Shown in pieces: positions 1 through 12,839 of a DNA stretch of 64,000 nt. A program made the translations under genes and the position numbers. The notes beneath the pieces were generated by a model. That model did not search any database. It worked only from the letters and a program-made list of their open reading frames with translations, and was not told the DNA's origin. Every line of letters starts with the position of its first letter. Position 1 is the stretch's first letter. The DNA is from Endomychus coccineus (taxonomy: Eukaryota; Arthropoda; Insecta; Coleoptera; Endomychidae). The stretch covers positions 24,718,297 through 24,782,296 of the forward strand of contig OY294068.1 in assembly GCA_958510875.1 (NCBI GenBank), read 5' to 3'.

Positions 1-2640
1 GGCATCTTGAGTTTTACGAAAAAGTAGCACAGTGTCGCGAAAACCGCAACTCTCTATCTTTAAAAATAAAGGAGATAACCCGCAAAAGTACCTAAAATGG
101 GACACTCTGTACAAGCTCGTACAAGGTACGCAAATACTCGAATGGATACTGTGTAGAAACAAAAAAGGGAGATACAATGGGCCAGCAGGCCTAAGTGTCA
201 CTGGAGGCAACAGCGAGATAAGCCTACAGAAGAAGAGTAGTTTTTAGTGGGTATGCCTGGAATCATGACTGTCACAGTGGACCATGAGACCCTCAAGCTC
301 ATAAACTCCCCATAAAAGGTTTTCTCCACCTCCGCAAAAAACAAGCTTCCCCTAAAAACATTTTCTGGTGCTAAGCATATTCTCATCAATAAAGGTAAGC
401 CCTTATTACTTAATAATATTCGCTACGAATTCCTAATTAAACACATATCCTTATCAATGTCAATGAATGCCAGTTCAAATTGGATTATTTAGTTATCTAT
501 AGTTGAATTTTAGTGTTCGATATCTGCATACAGGTTTTCTCATTCTCGCACAACATCGCACGAATTTGGAATTTAAGGGCAATATGTTTTGTAAAAACTC
601 TTCTTTCTAATACTGTCAAAACTATTCGTACTACGATCGACTTGTATACCTTATTGTATCCTAACACTAATAATTTCTATTCTAACCTATACGTATTCAA
701 TAATGACAACCTGCTGTATTGAGTGGCTTAATTGGCATGGTCAAACTCGAAGGGCTGCTAATTGCAATATTCTGATACGAACAGTGTATCACAGAGCCTG
801 CCGTTTATCATTCATTATTGAATTAGTTGCGTCGCATAAATTCAATTTGCTAATTGCGCATCTAAAATATCATCGCAGTTACGCAGTTAAGGCTCTATAG
901 TCGAATTATCGTCCCATGTCCATCTTTGACGCTGAGGATTCATCCACGCTTTCTATACGCTTTTGATGAATACACGGATTTCCTGTAAGTGACTCGAATG
1001 AGATAGCAAATTGTTGTCATTTGAGAGATTCTTACAGAATGGGCAAGCAAACCAAATTTCAGCCCACATTCACACAAGTAAATACCAAAATCTCGTTGAA
1101 AATCTAAAACCCAAATAGCCGCAGGATATAGTAGTTGTAAACCTCTCGGTTCTGAACACGTTGCTAACTGTTCATTTACTGGAATTAACCATTTATTGGT
1201 GAATTACCAGAATAAAATTTATGCTCAATCAAAAATGTTTCGTATTGTTGTAACATCTACTTGTACATTGGAATAATCACCCTTATCCACTAAAATAGTA
1301 TTAAAGAACTAAGAATCTTTCAGCTACTACGTAGCAATCATCAGAGTGAACTAAATTGAGGAAATAAATGCAACAGTTCAGATACCATTTGGGGTTAATG
1401 GTGCTACTAAAAGGTTACCTCCAGCCAGAGGTAGATCTGAATTTATCAAATTATTACATTACATTTCCATCTCTTCTAAATTTCAAAAATATTTATCGGT
1501 ACCATGGACCTATTATCTGTGCAGTAATGTGTTTTAAAAGTTATTCCCCGATGAAAGGATAAATGGTTCCTCCTTCCTCCTGGAAAGTTTGCAAAAAGAA
1601 ACTTTGAATGTTTTGCAAGTAAGCCGACGATATGCATTAGGATCAGGACATTTACAGGACATTAACAGAACAACTCTTACGACTCACGTCAAAATAGAAT
1701 ATTTCTTTCCTGCAGACGAATACAGATGCCACCATCAGAAGGAAAAATTCCACTAGCTAGGAGAGACTCATATATCCTGATGTACCATTACTATTATTCC
1801 ATGTATCCAAATACCGTGATCGAGCGTAGATGTAATAAATTGGATACATATTCAAATAGGGTCCAAGCGATCAACATCAGATGCGCATTGGATGAGACAA
1901 TTCATTTGCATAAAATGTAGAAAGCGTTTCGTGATGTCTATTCCAATTGAACAAAGTATCAAATTCAATGTACTCAATATAAATTTGATTAACGAATATT
2001 CCCACACAGAATAATTAATTTTGATCCCATTATGGAAAATGGGATATTTGATATTTATTCAATCAATAATCACTATTGTTTACATAACAATCCTGACTTC
2101 TGCGGATTCGTCACGTCAATTCAGTTATAGATCGTTGATTGATATTATAATTCATCATTCGCATGATTATTTTAACAGCCAATTACGGAATTAATACTGT
2201 TTTCACAAATGGTAAATTTGGCTAGATATAACATCGCCGGTGTTCAATATGTCCTCGCGGCTCTGCGATGAGTTCCATGAAAGCCAGAACAGATAAAATC
2301 TTGAAAAATGTTTGTGAGATATGTTTGAGGATATGTTAAATCTATTTTCCGATTAAATGTTATAAATGATGGGTCCAAACGCAAAAGCAAATGCTGAAAG
2401 TTCACGTTTTTTTCTTGGTTGCACCATGAAATGATAACCTCTATTAGAATTTGAATTAAAGAGCGTTTGATAATAAATACGAATGAATTCACGCTACGAG
2501 GGTGACGCCAAAAATTCCCGGCCAGATTCAGGTATCGCAGCGTGTTAAAATGTCGATAACACAAGACTTGTTAACCTTGACAAAACTGATTAGTTGATTT
2601 TAGGTCAATGTCAGAAGTCGATCGTATTGGGTATCGAGTT
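1..2640. other. Noncoding AT-rich region
   Basis: No reading frame here has a recognisable domain and none exceeds about 106 codons. The frame at 2244-2564 (-) was examined and gives no family. A copy of the Penelope-associated terminal repeat lies at 1262-1352 and is listed separately. Positions about 120-390 have a slightly less AT-rich, possibly once-coding look, but I could not name a family. Confidence 0.5.
1262..1352 (-). repeat. Penelope-associated terminal repeat, copy 1
   Basis: On the minus strand this carries CTGATGA, a stem of GCTAC/GTAGC closed by a GTA loop, then GAAAG, followed by a segment ending in TTTTAGTGG. The same block recurs at 7828-7912 (-), 18950-18990 (-, partial) and 45815-45900 (+). 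The last copy lies just downstream of a GIY-YIG endonuclease frame, so I assign the family to Penelope-like element ends. The CTGATGA-stem-GAAA order resembles a hammerhead ribozyme core. Confidence 0.55.
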
Positions 2641-2830
2641 GTTATCGCATTTCCCACTCGATAAGGCTTTTTCAATCGGAACATCAGAGATCTGCTGGAT
2701 GAGGTGTACGGAAAAAGTTCACCGTCTTATTCGTTGGTAGAACATCTGTCAAAACGGTGTCGCAAGGCAATGAATTCTTGAAAGATGACGCTAGAACAGC
2801 AAGGACGGTGGCAGCGGGGAGAGACTTGTT
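2640..2830 (+). pseudogene. mariner transposase N-terminal (HTH) relic
   Basis: Translation in shifting frames gives EVYGKSSPSYSLVE and then EFLKDDARTARTV. These correspond to the second helix-turn-helix of mariner transposases, where EVYGxxAPSYSTV is followed by SLEDDxRxGRP. At least one frameshift separates the two parts. Only this DNA-binding segment, about 60 residues of a protein of roughly 345, can be seen; no catalytic D,D,D region follows. The relic runs into a tRNA-like sequence at about 2805. It is old and non-functional. Confidence 0.5.
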
Positions 2831-2887
2831 GAGGATCTCTCAGATTCTCTTTGGGAGCGCAGGTTCAAATCCTACCAACTTCGCCAC
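2805..2887 (+). pseudogene. tRNA-Leu-like pseudogene or tRNA-derived scrap
   Basis: A B-box-like segment, GGTTCAAATCC, sits in a T arm (GCAGG/CCTAC, one mismatch). It is preceded by a short extra-arm hairpin of the class II type (CTC-TTTG-GGAG). GTGGC near the 5' end can pair with GCCAC at the 3' end. The anticodon arm is poorly formed and the A box is damaged. The arrangement recalls tRNA-Leu but would not fold well. It could be a SINE head or chance similarity. Confidence 0.3.
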
Positions 2888-2889
2888 TG

Positions 2890-4186
2890 TGAATAATGTT
2901 TTTCTCCGACTTCTCTGTTGTCTATTTATTTGAATCCAATTGATTGCATCACTTTTCTTAATCAATCTTTCTAACTATTCACTTGATAAATTTCCTATGG
3001 ATACGTTAATTCATACATTCACTTACAAGAACATTACTTACAACTTCTCCATATTATAAATGCAGTGGGTAGTCAACACAAAAGAGAGGAAGCATTTATA
3101 CTGTTTTTTTTTTATAGCTATACTACTAGGTAATAATGTAGATACAGATATAATATGTAACACTCACTCATTTGATTTAGACACTATCACTCTTTTTAGT
3201 TTTTATCAAAAGCAAGGAAATATCAAATATCTCAAAATATAACTGAATTTTATTACTTCGGTCTTGGGTTTTATAACTTTGACTTACCATACCTCTCAAC
3301 CAGTAAACTTATACTGTCACGTAGCATACACAGGCTGATTCACGACAAGTTGAGTCGTATATATATGGAACTTAGAGCCCGTTTCAGCTGAAATATCTTC
3401 AATTATCTGCAAATAAATATATAATAAACTTCGTTGTTTTAAATAGAACAAATTTACCCGAACAAAACCTGTAGCTTTCTAAATCTAACATTTGTGGTGA
3501 GGATGAACCAACTATGTTATAATCAGAAATCCTTGTTAATCCAGTTATGATTGAATAATTGAAATAACTATCCTAATTATTATTTTATATAAACCCAAAA
3601 CGTTCTTTACGAACTATAACATGCTTACGTGTATTTGTAAATTCACATGAGGAAAACATGAAAAAACCTTCTGCTGTTATTCGTCAGTTCACACGACAGC
3701 AATAAATTAACAGTAAGTGCTCATAACAATATTCTGAGGACTATTTGCTTTCGTTAGAATTGCCTTTCTCTGCTGAATGATTTATTCTTTACTATTCAAA
3801 TTATCAAAAATAACCCCATATCTTCGTCGATCCCTTCAACAAAACATTACTTGGAACTGATTAAACGAATTTACTTTCCGTTCTTGCCTTGTAGCTTCGC
3901 CCATGAGAATACAAAGAAATCACATTATCTCATTACCATTTAAGTTAATTAACAATTGATAAAACAGCTTTGCTACATTAGACTATCGCCGTTTGGAGGT
4001 GAAAGAAATATCACAAATGTCGGGCCTTCAAATACAAGCGTTTTCCGAATAATTCCCGAACATTTGGGCATGAATAAAGTTAGTGAAAGTTGGGTTCTCT
4101 AATAACTGTGAAAAGTTCAGCACCAAAGTTGAGAGGAAAATCAGTGGAAATGTTTCGGTCAATTGTTGCAGGAGATGAAATAATAG
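2890..4186. other. Noncoding AT-rich region
   Basis: No open frame longer than 60 codons and no recognisable repeat or motif was found. Confidence 0.5.
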
Positions 4187-4745
4187 TTGTCTACTATAAT
4201 TCTCTTGTAATGGAAAGGTAATAAGGGTATATCTTCCATAAGTCCTAAATTAGGTAAATTCCGAACATTACTCTATTCGTTCAATTGTTTACATGTTATA
4301 TCAACAGGGTATATGATGAGATTGATATAAAATAGGAAGGGGACCAACCATATGTGTAATAGTGTAACATAAGCAAGGCTACCTTATTGTTGGTACATCG
4401 TTCGTCCATGTCAACATCGATATGAATGAATGATATAGATTGACGTATCAACATCAATATATAAGGATGAGGAAGGAGAAGTATCCATAGATTAGGATAG
4501 AGTTAACATAAGCAATTTGAATTAGAATTATAAGTAATTATTATCAGTTAAGATATGAATCATGATTAACCAGTGATGAATTAGGTGTATGTTATGAACT
4601 GCTTTCACATGTGTTAGCGTTATTCCAATAAACCGATAAACTCTACGGTGATATAGTTAGCATATAACATCATCAGCAATCACAACATCTATAGAACCTT
4701 CCTCCTGGTAATCTAGGGTTATTATATGGCGATCAGTTTACTATA
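4187..4745 (+). repeat. LTR-like dispersed repeat, copy 1
   Basis: About 540 bp beginning TGTAATGG and containing an AATAAA-type signal (CCAATAAACCGATAAACTC) near its 3' part. It ends near a CTCCTGGTAA segment. It aligns over nearly its full length with 10798-11312 in the same orientation. Blocks such as GCAAGGCTACCTT and CAGCAATCACAAC are shared exactly. The TG start, polyadenylation signal and length suggest a retrotransposon LTR. I could not show a target duplication, primer site or internal coding region. Confidence 0.5.
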
Positions 4746-6590
4746 ATTTCACAAATTATTATACTCTGTCCAAAAGGCAGTCCATGGCATGTAGGCGGAA
4801 AGAAGAACTACCACCAATGAAGCTTATGGTCTGTTAGTTGACAGAAAAGATAATGGCTACGCTCTTTTGGAATTCTGAGGGCCAAACCTTTGTTTTCATT
4901 TTTCGTTGCTATTGTTCTTCAGGATTATATCCAGTAATTGCTTCTGAAATATCGGTTATAGTGACTATCTTATATTCAGATTGATGAACAAATCAGAAAT
5001 AAAATGAGATTGTTGTAACTATTCACATGAAAAGAACAAGCATGATGGTTGTTATTTTTCCTGAAAGTCGAGAATAAACCACGGAATGCAGTTCTCTCCC
5101 TCTTCTCGTCCGTGTTTCTTCCTACTCCCCATACTTCTGAGAATAGTTCGTATTCTTGATGTATTACTGGTCTCTACCCTCAATTATCTAGAATGACACA
5201 TTCCAAAACATGATGATGACATGCATCATAATCGTTCATGATTCAACTAGACTTATGAGAAGTCAGACCAGATCAATTTCGACTGTGCAACGACCAGTTG
5301 CGAATGAGCTGATAAAATGATTACATATTAATACGCAGATTAAGGAAAACATGATTTAAGGTGTTCCTGTCATTTGTAAGAACGATTATTTCGCGCTTAA
5401 CAATGCTGTTAATGTAAACAGGTTGGGTCACTTATCACGTTTGGGTCTGTTTAAAGCCTCTTGTGTTTTAGTGGTCGACGTCTTGATTTATTCAAAACTT
5501 CATACAACGCTTGTTTCGTTACTTGTATATACATCAGCCCACCCTTAACGTGTAATCAAACAACAATTAAATGTTGATTTCGAATTGGCTCCAGTAATGG
5601 AACCCTTGAGATATTTAATCATCCAACAACATTCAACTCTACCACATATTCTTTTATATTGCGACACCCATGTTTCATATGAATTGGAAATGTGGCCTTC
5701 AATCGATATATCCCTACGATAATTCACTATGTTCATTAGTGAATTAGTATATTACATTACTATAGTGGAAAGTGACCCATTTCACACGAGTGGGAGAATG
5801 GCAGTTGGGCAAATATTTTCTAAATCCGTATAAACCTGAATCAGTACCTATTGTAACTTAACAGAAATGAAGTTTTTGTTCAAAGTTGGCTATGATTAAT
5901 TCGATAATTTGACAAATAAAAAACAACATCTTACTCCAATGACATCGAAATTGAACTACGTTTACAATTACAAATAACTTAAATGGAAATAATTTCATTT
6001 CTTTGCAAAGAATATTACCCACTTCACTAGATGATTTCCCCTTATTACTATGACAAAATATGTGGTTCATGCATGATGGTGCTTCTCCACATTTTTGTTA
6101 ACAATGCGTCAGTATTCAAATACGATTTATCCAAATCGGTGAATTGGAAGACGGAATGATGATCTTGTAAAATGGCCAGCAACATCAAATTGCAGAAATT
6201 TAAATGTTTCCAACACTCCTACGAACAGTACTACTTAATTTTCGACGTAAAATGACTGCATCTGTACAAGAAAATGGTGGTCATTTTGAACATTTGTTGT
6301 AACATTAGGTAATTAATTGTTCATTATACTTCCATTAGGTGCCTAAATTGTATCCATCATCCAATGAAAACTTTATTTGTGCTAAGTTACTATTACTGAT
6401 TCAGGGTTGTAGGTATTTAGAAAATATTTTTTTGTGGCTAAACCGCTTTCTCAACCAAAATTTTGTGGAGGAGTAAATAGCTTCTAGATAAAAGTAACTA
6501 GCCAGAAAATAAAATGGGTAGTGATTATACAGGGGGTTACAAAAAATATGGGTAGATAATTTAATGTGACCAAGTTTTTAAGCATGTAAT
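4746..6590. other. Noncoding AT-rich region
   Basis: No coding signal was found. A block of about 30 bp at 5768-5799 (GTGACCCATTTCACACGAG) recurs at 21692-21721, so it is probably the edge of a dispersed element. Confidence 0.45.
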
Positions 6591-6591
6591 T

Positions 6592-7433
6592 TGCATGTAC
6601 GAACGCGTGGCTGAAAACCGAATAAAATAAAACAAAGATTTTTCGACTTATTTCAAATAAGGTGGAAAAAGTAATCATCCTTGGAGCCCTCTAGCATTCA
6701 AACTAAGCAACTTTGTATATAGGTAAGTTACATGATCGCAGAATCAAATCACTGATTTATTTGGCGCCTCTACCAAATTGTGCGAACAAGGGTCAGAAAA
6801 AGAATTATAGTATGGGATCAATATGCTAAGCGAATTGATATGCCAAATATCATCTTCTTGGTAGCCCCATTTCTAGAGGTATTTTTGTCATCGATCTTCA
6901 GTTTTTCAAATGAAATTCTAGTAGGTATTTTATTCAAACTTTTTAATTTTTCTCTAAATAAAACAACCCTGCATACCTTTAGGTCAAATAACAGAACAAT
7001 TAAAACATTCTGCTTGAAGACGTCATAGAAGAAGTAATGATAATAACAACAGAAAATAATAAAAGAAATAGAATATCAAACATTAATTTATCATTTATTA
7101 TAAGAAAATGTTTTCTCTGGTATTTTTTATGAATAACAAATAAATCTATATCATGAACCATTGTACAAATTGGGTAATATGAAAAAATGTAAGCCATCAG
7201 TTCACATTTTTTAGCCGCCCCTGAAAGTTTTTAAGCACCCTGTACTTTTCAAACTTAGGGTTTCTCCCATAAAAAGCTGAAATTTGCATGTTCAAACGCG
7301 TGGCTCATAACCGAATAAAATCTAACAAAGACTTTTCGAATTATTTCAAATAATGTGAAAAAATTAATCATCTTCGAAGCCCTCTAGCGCCCAAACTAAG
7401 CAACTTTGTATATAGGTAAGTTACATGATTGTC
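6592..7433 (+). repeat. Direct repeat pair (about 147 bp) flanking a longer repeat
   Basis: 6592-6737 and 7285-7433 are near-identical direct repeats about 693 bp apart. Both run from an ACGCGTGGCT block to GCAACTTTGTATATAGG. Between them, 6750-7225 matches the last unit of the array at 9.7-10.8 kb, including ACAACCCTGCATACC and GTAAGCCATCAGTTCACAT. This may be a composite non-autonomous element with direct terminal repeats, or two units of a larger tandem repeat. No protein is encoded. Confidence 0.55.
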
Positions 7434-9680
7434 CTATGAGAGGCTGCTGTTGGAGATGATTCCGAGCTTTGTTATGGAACACTTCATAGTAATAGTTTAC
7501 CTGACATCATCGTATGAGGTATTGTGGAATTCGTCTTCATGAGAAAGATGCAAGAGTGAGAGTTTGGATTGCTTCAATCTCTACTAGATTCCCATTACCA
7601 AATCGTATCCAAATCTCCATTATTTGCATCAAACTGTATCTACCTCGCTCCTCTGTCTTCATTGGATGATATATTGGCTCTAGATGAGAAAGCGGTAAGA
7701 AGTGTACCATCATCTGCAAAGTTGTGAACAGGAAAGGATACCACATCCATGAGATGTATCTGGCAATATTTTATTGTAGAAATTAATCATATTATTTTCC
7801 CAGTAATATTTTAACTGTATAAGTGATAAGAAACAACCACCTTCATCCACTAAAAATACTGTTGAGGAACTGAGGGTCATCCAGCTAGCATAAAAACATC
7901 ATCAGAGTGAATTTAGAGTTCACTGATAATAACTACTTGGTATCTGAGAGGTGATTTCTCAATGATTTAATAGTAGGTTCAGTCGATAACGGTGATTGTT
8001 TCTTATTCGTAGTATTATAGTGTATCCACAGTGTGAACACTTTTATAAAAATTGTAATGCTCTTGTAAATTTTCTCGTTCATTTCATATATTGATATAAT
8101 TAATATTATTATAATTTGCAAGTGCATACAGATGTCGAGACCTTGTCGAATCGTGTTGGTTTACATTCAAATAGTCATATTTTCAGTGTTGTTTTTTGTG
8201 TGAAAATTCAAAACAAATGGATCAATTCAAATGTGACTTCCACTCACATAAAACTATCAAAAAGTTTCGATGTATCCTCCATGGAAACCACGAAGCTATT
8301 GAAAATTGTTATCAAACGGACGAAAACAATAATGTCAGACTGCTGACGAAGGGGCGATTCATTTTAGTGAATCTTCTCGATGTTTGAGAAGAACGGACAC
8401 AATAAATCAATTACCTACTAGAGAAAACTTATGGGATCGTTGTTCAATGTAAGCTTCCAAAACTTTCCGACAAGATTATGAAAACCTATCGACAAAATAT
8501 AATTCCCAATTCGCTTTTGCTTAATATTCTCTGAGGATTCTCCAAGAAAACAGAAGTTTAAAGGTTAGATTGAGAACATTTACGATGAAATCAGAATTTA
8601 GTAGAAATCGTTATTGACACATATCGCGTTACATCATAAGCTATAACAAATTATATGGAAAATCACTTGATGAATCCACTGATGATCAATAATTGCTGAA
8701 CATTTCGCGTACAATAAGTTTTTAATCTTGAGTATTTCAGTTCTCTGATATTAAGATTACGCTTACAATATATCTCCGTCCACTTTCTACTGCTGTTTTA
8801 TGTAATGAGTGAACAACTTCATTTAATTTACTACCTCATATATCTTGTATGTCGTCAACCCTTTAACAACTTAAGGGTGTGTTTAAATGTCTTAATAAAG
8901 TTAAAATATGAAGCCTATAAAAATTCTGCCTCGAGAAGAGCAATAATGCTGCTTGGGTTCAAACGCCACCATACTTTTCATGATCTCTTTTGCTGTAGAA
9001 CTGAAATAAAATAAGAATGCTTTATGATTTTCATTGCCAGAAATTGTGAGAGGAACTTAGAGCCTCCCTCACGTCTATAACAACAATCTTTAGAATAATT
9101 TTTACTAGCTCAAGTGAGGAAATAATCAGTTAACAAAAAAGGGTGAGCAGCTCTTGATCTACGAATCATTCATGGAAAGAAAGGTGCACATATTTACTTA
9201 CTAGAAAACGACTGATATAAGTCTCTCATAGAAACGCAACTATAATGGAGTCCCCTAAATTGAAATCTTTCATCAATTTACTTCAAATTCTGCACTTTGC
9301 TACATCTTGAATCAAACTATTTGTTGAAAATAATTTTAAGTGTATCTCAGCTTTATCAGGAAGTTTCACAATGTTCGACTTTCTGAATGGATCAGCCTAT
9401 ATGTTTTTGTCTATTCGGAATTGAGTTGATTATTCAGAATATTTTTGCGTAACAGATGTATATCTCTATCTCAAAAAGTCATCCAGATATTCATAAATTT
9501 ATAAATTTTTGGTCAAAATCATCGCATTGCTTCAAAACCGTACAAATATGTTATACAGGATGTTCTAAAAATGTATCCAAATTTCAAATCAATAGCTCAT
9601 TGAGGAAATTTTCCTGATTTTCGTTGATATATCGGTGTTGAGCATTCCTGCATCGATCTAGATTATGATTATTTTTGACA
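7434..9680. other. Noncoding region with a Penelope-associated repeat
   Basis: No gene recognised. 7828-7912 (-) is a second copy of the terminal repeat seen at 1262 and 45815, keeping CTGATGA but with a decayed stem. The remaining open frames (under 77 codons) show no family features. Confidence 0.45.
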
Positions 9681-9683
9681 TGA

Positions 9684-9705
9684 TGTGTGTGTGTGTGTGT
9701 GTGTG
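9684..9705. repeat. (GT)n microsatellite
   Basis: About eleven uninterrupted GT dinucleotides, at the left edge of the repeat array that follows. Confidence 0.9.
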
Positions 9706-10797
9706 CCCCCATTTCTGGTTGTATTTTTGACATCCACCTTCAGTTTTTCGAATGAAATTATAGTATTTTATTTAACACGTTTCAAGCTTTTTTCTAAATG
9801 TAGCTACCCTGCATGTCTTCCATCCTATTTATGACGCGTGGGATTACAGAAGAGAGAAACAAAGACTCCAACCACTTTTTTTATATCTTCATATGAGGTG
9901 TACATGATTTTTTCATTATTACTTATTGTGTATGTAGCTTCTGTATAAAGCAGAATAAACTGATGTATCTGGCGCCTCCACCAAACTATGCGAGGATCTG
10001 AAAAAAAAATATTAATGATGCTAAGTGAATTGATATCCTATATATCTTCTTGGTACCCCCATTCCTAGTGGTATTTTCGACATCTATCTTCAGTTCATCA
10101 AATGGAATTATAGTATTTTTTGAATCTTTTATAAGCTTTTTTCTTAATAGAACAACCCTGCATACCTTCAGGTCATCATGTTAGTTAGACCATGAGGAAT
10201 CCAGAAGCGTGTCATGCCCGCGAACGAATAAACAAATCCATACTCTATATGAGGCGTCTGATTATAGAAAAAAGAGAAACAAAGATTCTGACGAGACCTA
10301 GTCGAAACAGCCTCTGTTTACATCCTCATATGAGGCTCACACGATATTTCCATGATTACTCATTGTATTCTGTATAAATCAGAATTAATCCACGGATTTA
10401 TCTGGCGCCTACACCAAATTGTGCGACCAAGGATATGCCACATATCTTCTTCTTGGTAGCCCCATTTCTAGTGGTATTTTTGACATCGATCTTCAGTTTT
10501 GTCAAATGGAATTATAGTATTTTATTGAAACTTTTTAAAGTTTTTTTCTAAATAAAACAACCCTGCATACCTTAAGGAAAAATCAACAAAAAATTCTTCA
10601 AGACGTTATACCAGAAGTAATTAAAAAAAGAGAATATCAAACATTAATTTATCATTTATTATGAGAAAAATGTTTTCTCTGGTATTTTTTATAAATAACA
10701 TATAGAACTATATCATGAACCATTGTAAGGGAAAACTGAGTGATGGAAAAAAAAATGTAAGCCATCAGTTCACATGTTTTTACCCGCCCTTGGAACG
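9704..10797 (+). repeat. Tandem array of about 430-bp units
   Basis: Three successive units share the order GGCGCCT...CCAAA(T/C)T, TCTTGGTA(G/C)CCCC, CTTCAGTT and CCCTGCATACCTT. They start near 9704 (partial), 10021 and 10430. The last unit continues through a segment ending GTAAGCCATCAGTTCACAT, shared with 6750-7225. Units are diverged by point changes and small indels and encode nothing. The pattern fits a repeated non-autonomous element or satellite-like expansion of one. Confidence 0.65.
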
Positions 10798-11312
10798 TGT
10801 AATGGCAAGGTAATAAGGATATATCTTCAATAAATCCTAATTTGAGTGTATTTCCAACATTACTCTATTTGTTCAATTGTGTACATGTTATATCAACAAG
10901 TTATATAATGAGGTTGATATAACATACAAGTTGGACCATATGTGCAATAGTGCAACATAAGCAAGGCTACCTTCTTGTTGATACATCATCCATGTCAACA
11001 TTGATATGAATGAATGATACGGAATGACGTATAAACATCAATGTATAAAGATAAGGAAAGAACAGTATTTATGGCTTAGAATAAGTTATCCTTAGGAATA
11101 AGAATAACTTTAGGATCATAATTAATCATTAGAGAAGTTGAGATAAGGCAGTTCTGAACTATTTTCATATTAGAACCGTTGTTACATGTGTTAGTGTTAT
11201 TCCAACAAACTGATGAACTCCACGATGACATAATTTGAATCTTACCACACCACCAGCAATCACAACCCTTGTAGAACCTGGCACCTGGCAATTTGGGTTA
11301 TCACATGACCCT
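10798..11312 (+). repeat. LTR-like dispersed repeat, copy 2
   Basis: Second copy of the repeat at 4187-4745, again starting TGTAATGG and ending near CACCTGGCAA followed by TTTGGGTTATCACA. It abuts the end of the 430-bp array. The two copies are about 6.6 kb apart in the same orientation. No retrotransposon coding sequence lies between them, so if they are LTRs they are more likely two solo copies than one element. Confidence 0.5.
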
Positions 11313-12800
11313 TTGCCATATCTTCACATATTATTACGCCATGTTCAAAGTGCCGCAGCTCTTAGTTCCAGCATTTCCGGACATGTGTTGATTTTTTTCT
11401 AATTTTTTCATATATAATCACATCTTGAAGTATGGCTTATCATTTCAAGGGCATCCTATATATTGGTTTGTATAATTGTGAAGGTGGTATGAAACAAAGC
11501 TTTACCCAATATCATCCGTTCAACTTTCAATTTCAAATGATTAGGTTATAGAGGTGGTTTTTCTTTCACCGCAACACCAGTGCACTCACCTTATTTAAAG
11601 CCATACCGCATTATGCACCACACTTTCGTTTAAATTATAGTCTCGCTAGTTTCGTGATAGAATATTCACGATGTATTATATCGGTGTGAAATTGTTTCTC
11701 ATGGTTCACGAATCGTTTCAAGGAAGGCGTCGATAAGATCGCAAACGTAGATAAGTGAGCCATTTGAAGAAGTTTAAAATGGCGTAAACAGGTATTCTGA
11801 TATCGGTATTTCACTGGAAAACTTTAACTACAAAGGAAATAAAGAATAGAGAATGAAATTCCGTTGCGTGTCAAAGGCACTTCACAACTCTTTGCTTTCT
11901 ATCTATTTCAAATATTCCACTAGATCCTACCACCAGGTGGCATCTTTGTCTTATGCACGACGAAATAGCGTTTCGAGGTGAACAGTTCAGTTGATGTTAT
12001 TCAAATGTGTCTGTTCGAATATAGGTTATGAATTGCTCACGAAACCTAAACAAATAAACTTTATTTGCGGAGATGGGACTTTTTCAAATTATACTGGAAA
12101 TTACGCACGAGATTCCTCAAAGTTAAACAAGTCCAGGACAGTTCTATTCTAACAAAACAATAGTGATTCTATCGTGTGAATATTCACGTGCTGTTAATAT
12201 TTGCATGGTTGGACGATACTATATTACGCAATTATTATGATAGACCTTCATATTAATTGAAGTATTTCCAACATCCATACCGTAATAGATGAATGACTTG
12301 CTCTGTGTTGTGAAACTCCTCTACCGAATATTGGGAAGCATGTTTGTATCGATATCAAACTTACTTCATACTCGAATGGACAAGGAACAGGGATTGATAT
12401 TTGGGTCGATAATTCCAGATGGAATGACTTCTGGAAATGGACAATCAAGTAACTTTCCTATGCCAATGAACACTATCCTGTTGAAAATCATGTCTAAAAG
12501 ACATCATTACAGGTGATGAAACTGATTGATATCAGTTTTATACGACCCTATGAAATCATTTGAAACTTTCATAGTATGTAAGGTTTCTAATCTCAAAAGC
12601 ATAACAAAATATATGAACAATTTAAAGTATGGGATTATCATAAAATGATGGGTCTATTTTAATTTGTTATACAGTTTCAACAAATTATGCTAGTAGCAAA
12701 AATAAACAGAATCTAGTTGCTTCCATAATTGGATTTTAGTGTATCTGTGGAAGATAGAAAAATGGTTGTTACAACTATTGATACAAATGTCAAACGAAAT
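11313..12800. other. Noncoding region
   Basis: No recognised gene. A 75-codon frame at 12289-12516 (+) ends beside a CAG/GTGATG that could act as a splice donor, but its translation shows no domain. I do not call it a gene. Confidence 0.4.
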
Positions 12801-12839
12801 ATTCGTAATTTAGAGAATTGTTCTCACAATAGAACTCTC

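Noticed and set aside
2244..2564. 106-codon open frame on the minus strand
   Set aside because: No recognisable domain, AT-rich composition and random-looking residue use; probably chance.
8805..9014. LINE C-terminus suggested by a SRRAIMLLGF stretch
   Set aside because: Only a handful of residues match; no flanking RT blocks or tail.
12289..12516. Frame ending beside a splice-donor-like CAG/GTGATG
   Set aside because: No homology visible and no partner exon found; a donor-like hexamer alone is weak.
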